Shown: in pieces, positions 4,878-6,451 of the stretch
Layout of the letters: every line of letters begins with the position of its first letter
How positions within the stretch are numbered: position 1 is the first letter of the stretch
Source: an uncultured Porphyromonadaceae bacterium
Lineage (GTDB): Bacteria; Bacteroidota; Bacteroidia; Bacteroidales; Muribaculaceae
Direction: 5' to 3'
NCBI GenBank assembly: GCA_947176615.1
Contig: CAMWRO010000171.1
Location: forward strand, 1-6,451
DNA: 6,451 nt
The notes under the pieces: model-generated
What the model saw: the letters and a program-made list of their open reading frames with translations, nothing else
What the model was told of the DNA's origin: nothing
The model's database searches: none
Made by a program: the position numbers and the translations under genes

Positions 4878-5683
4878 TGTCTCTGACCCTTGCCGATATA
4901 GAGGAACTGCGCAGGATTCGCGAGGCGGCGCGAGGTGTGGAGCCGACCGAGACTCCGGCCGACACCGCCGCGGAGCATGTCGACAGCGGTGTTGCCGGGC
5001 AGGAAGCCTGCCACGGCAACACCGACCCGGGACTCGCCAAGACACTGCGGGATGACATTCTTGCATTCATCTCGCAGCAGACTGAGCTGATGTTCAACGA
5101 GATTGACTTTCAGATACAGTTAGCGCTGTACCTGAGGTCGTCGGGACACTATGACGATGTCGACGTGGAATATTCGCTCCCCAAGGACATTATGCCCGAC
5201 TATGACTGGGACAGCAATCTGCGCATTGACCTTGTCGTGAGCCGGGACGGGAAATATTGCCCTGTCGAGCTGAAATATCCCACCTGCAAAGTCACCAAGG
5301 CCATCAGCCGTTTCGGCAAGCACATCCCCGAGGCAGTCGTGATGAAAAACCAAGGCGCGCAAGACATCGTCCGCTACAACTTCTGGAAAGATGTGCGCCG
5401 CATCGAGGTTCTGAACAGCCGGTTTGACTCGGTCGAGGGCGGCATAGCGGTAATCATGACCAACGATTCAAGCTACGTCCGCCCCGTCAGGCCCGATTCA
5501 AGCTGCGCGCCCTTCTCGACCTCCGAAGGGAATGTCGTGGGGCCCGGGACAGTCGACTGGCAGAACATGCCGACAGTGCGGGAAAATCATCCCCCGTTCA
5601 CCCTCAACGGCAGCTACACCGCCCGCTGGCATCAGGCTACAATCGACGGAATCGATTTCAACTACATGATAATCGAAGTCTAA
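4877..5683 (+). CDS. PD-(D/E)XK nuclease-like protein
   Basis: A 268-residue protein. After a variable, probably flexible N-terminus (1-55), residues 70-135 carry the elements of a PD-(D/E)XK nuclease core: Glu75 in a helix (LMFNEIDFQIQLALYL), Asp118 in LRIDLVVS and the ELK pair Glu131/Lys133 in CPVELKYP. All the metal-binding and catalytic positions look intact. The stretch after it (NQGAQDIVRYNFWKDVRRIE, then GGIAVIMTNDSSY at about 188-200) resembles an uncharacterised family of such proteins with a conserved TND motif. The expected activity is DNA cleavage or processing, but this is inferred from the fold and the target is unknown. No methyltransferase or helicase is nearby, so a classical restriction system is not supported. 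The gene overlaps the previous stop by one base and is followed after 40 bases by the basic-protein gene. Confidence 0.82.
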   Translation: MSLTLADIEELRRIREAARGVEPTETPADTAAEHVDSGVAGQEACHGNTDPGLAKTLRDDILAFISQQTELMFNEIDFQIQLALYLRSSGHYDDVDVEYSLPKDIMPDYDWDSNLRIDLVVSRDGKYCPVELKYPTCKVTKAISRFGKHIPEAVVMKNQGAQDIVRYNFWKDVRRIEVLNSRFDSVEGGIAVIMTNDSSYVRPVRPDSSCAPFSTSEGNVVGPGTVDWQNMPTVRENHPPFTLNGSYTARWHQATIDGIDFNYMIIEV

Positions 5684-5685
5684 AA

Positions 5686-5712
5686 TTTTTTATTTGAACT
5701 TTTTTATTTGAA
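5686..5712. repeat. Short direct repeat in the nuclease/basic-protein gap
   Basis: TTTTTTATTTGAA occurs twice (5686-5698 and 5700-5712, period 14) and fills most of the 40-base gap. It has no -7 box and no hairpin before the T-runs, so neither a promoter nor a terminator is clear; it may influence translation of the next gene. Confidence 0.6.
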
Positions 5713-5723
5713 ATTCTTATAAC

Positions 5724-5978
5724 ATGGCAGTAAAGAAAACCGCGTCGGGAAAAGTAGACCGCCGCACCAAGGAGGGCAAGGAAATTGCCGCCCGCATGGC
5801 CAAGGCCCGTGCCGCCCGCGCCGGAGCCGCCAAGAAAACCCAATCGACGCTCAAGAAGACCAAGAGCGGAAAAGTGGACAAGCGCACCAAAGAGGGCAAA
5901 GCCATCTGCGAGCGCATGGCCAAGGCCCGCAAAGCACAGAACTCACTTGCTAACCGTCTAAAACGTCTTTTCCGATGA
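5724..5978 (+). CDS. Very basic, internally duplicated histone-like small protein
   Basis: An 84-residue protein built of two copies of a 40-residue unit: KKTASGKVDRRTKEGK (from residue 4) matches KKTKSGKVDKRTKEGK (from 44), each followed by a helix ending RMAKAR. By eye 22 of 29 aligned residues are identical, and a 17-base stretch coding RMAKAR is unchanged at the DNA level (5793 and 5913), so the duplication is recent or kept uniform. Counting Lys/Arg against Asp/Glu gives a net charge of about +23. Composition (Lys, Arg, Ala) and repeats resemble small nucleic-acid-binding proteins of the bacterial histone H1-like kind, but the family itself is not recognised. The C-terminus (ANRLKRLFR) is an extra basic helix. 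Its stop overlaps the start of the TerB-like gene (ATGA), so the two are probably made together. Confidence 0.8.
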   Translation: MAVKKTASGKVDRRTKEGKEIAARMAKARAARAGAAKKTQSTLKKTKSGKVDKRTKEGKAICERMAKARKAQNSLANRLKRLFR

Positions 5979-6400
5979 ATACAGCACCCAATACCATCGC
6001 CTCGCTGCTCGCCGCATGCATCTGGGCCGACGGCGAATATGCCGAAGTTGAACGCATCACCGCCGAGGAAATCGCCGAGGCTTTTGAAATTCCCGCAAAG
6101 GATTTCCACAAATACATGACCGCCGCAATGGTCGAGGTTCAGAACCTCACCCCCGAGGCCGCCACGACCTACGCCGTCAAACATGCCGCCAAGGTCGACC
6201 CCGAGGAAACCGGCGAAGTGTTCCAGTCACTGATGCAGATGATGCTCTGTGACGGCGTCCTGACCGCAGGCGAGGTTTCCAACCTTCTCGCTATGGCCGA
6301 GGCCCTCGACATTGACCGCGAGACCGCCATCCTCATGCTCTGCGACATGGTCAAGACCGAGCCCGAGCTGGAAGTGTCATTTGAAGATGACGAAGATTAA
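5975..6400 (+). CDS. TerB-like acidic protein
   Basis: A 141-residue, all-helical acidic protein. It has the two marks of the TerB/DjlA-like fold: ADGEYAEVE (18-26) after the first helix and CDGVLTAGEVSNLLAMAEALDID (92-114) in the second half, acidic loops that bind metal in known members. Length is near that of TerB itself (about 150). The C-terminus (FEDDED) is acidic and the net charge is about -23 by counting, the mirror image of the basic protein before it. TerB proteins belong to the tellurite-resistance/stress systems, where they are linked to metal sensing, membrane complexes and DNA-processing enzymes. Whether this one has any such role is unproved; sequence similarity to TerB is moderate. 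It starts four bases before the end of the preceding gene and is the last gene seen in the cluster. Confidence 0.75.
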   Translation: MNTAPNTIASLLAACIWADGEYAEVERITAEEIAEAFEIPAKDFHKYMTAAMVEVQNLTPEAATTYAVKHAAKVDPEETGEVFQSLMQMMLCDGVLTAGEVSNLLAMAEALDIDRETAILMLCDMVKTEPELEVSFEDDED

Positions 6401-6451
6401 GAGGTTGTTTAATAACAAATGTTAATCCAAAGTGGTAGCATCTTTCAGTTA

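Noticed and set aside
4877..5683. Type II restriction enzyme of a restriction-modification system
   Set aside because: The nuclease core is present but there is no methyltransferase in the window, and neighbours within the cluster do not resemble restriction partners.
6401..6451. Insertion sequence end or terminator after the TerB-like gene
   Set aside because: GAGGTTGTTTAATAAC has the look of some IS ends, and TAACA-AA-TGTTA (6413-6424) is a small palindrome, but only 51 bases are visible and no transposase or target duplication can be checked.

Overview
The window looks like chromosomal DNA of a Bacteroidales bacterium, possibly a Muribaculaceae-type gut species. Four -7 boxes of the Bacteroidetes form TAnnTTTG are present (three with a TTG/TTTG element 19-20 bases upstream), genes lack Shine-Dalgarno sequences, and the genes include an exported GH2 glycosidase, a Bacteroidetes-type small HTH protein and a Bacteroidetes-like L19. 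The family level is an impression from gene style and was not tested.

Left part (1-2600, all on the minus strand): the 5' part of an exported glycoside hydrolase family 2 (beta-galactosidase-like) gene runs off the left edge and has its own promoter. Upstream of it lie a complete EamA/DMT-type membrane transporter with a plausible intrinsic terminator, then ribosomal protein L19 (rplS) with a clear promoter. The gap between the transporter and rplS holds a low-complexity AT-rich repeat and a 14-bp inverted repeat.

Middle (about 2600-3622): no convincing protein gene in roughly 1.1 kb. It holds a cluster of hairpin repeats (one inverted copy and two direct copies 190 bp apart) whose stems differ by paired, compensating changes. 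A strong plus-strand promoter (3140-3170) follows, with about 450 bases of potentially structured leader that ends at a small HTH protein gene starting with GTG (3623-3871).

Right part (3876-6400, plus strand): a nested inverted repeat, a short direct repeat and a -7 box precede five tightly packed genes. They encode a 128-residue protein made of two 62-residue repeats, a 150-residue coiled-coil protein, a PD-(D/E)XK nuclease-like protein (268 aa, stop/start overlap with the previous gene), a very basic 84-residue protein made of two 40-residue repeats, and an acidic TerB-like protein (141 aa, ATGA overlap). The packing suggests one transcription unit. A nuclease fold, a histone-like basic protein and a TerB-like protein together suggest DNA handling, stress response or defence, but that role is inferred from context. 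Bases 6401-6451 contain no identifiable gene. No rRNA, tRNA, CRISPR array or transposase was seen.
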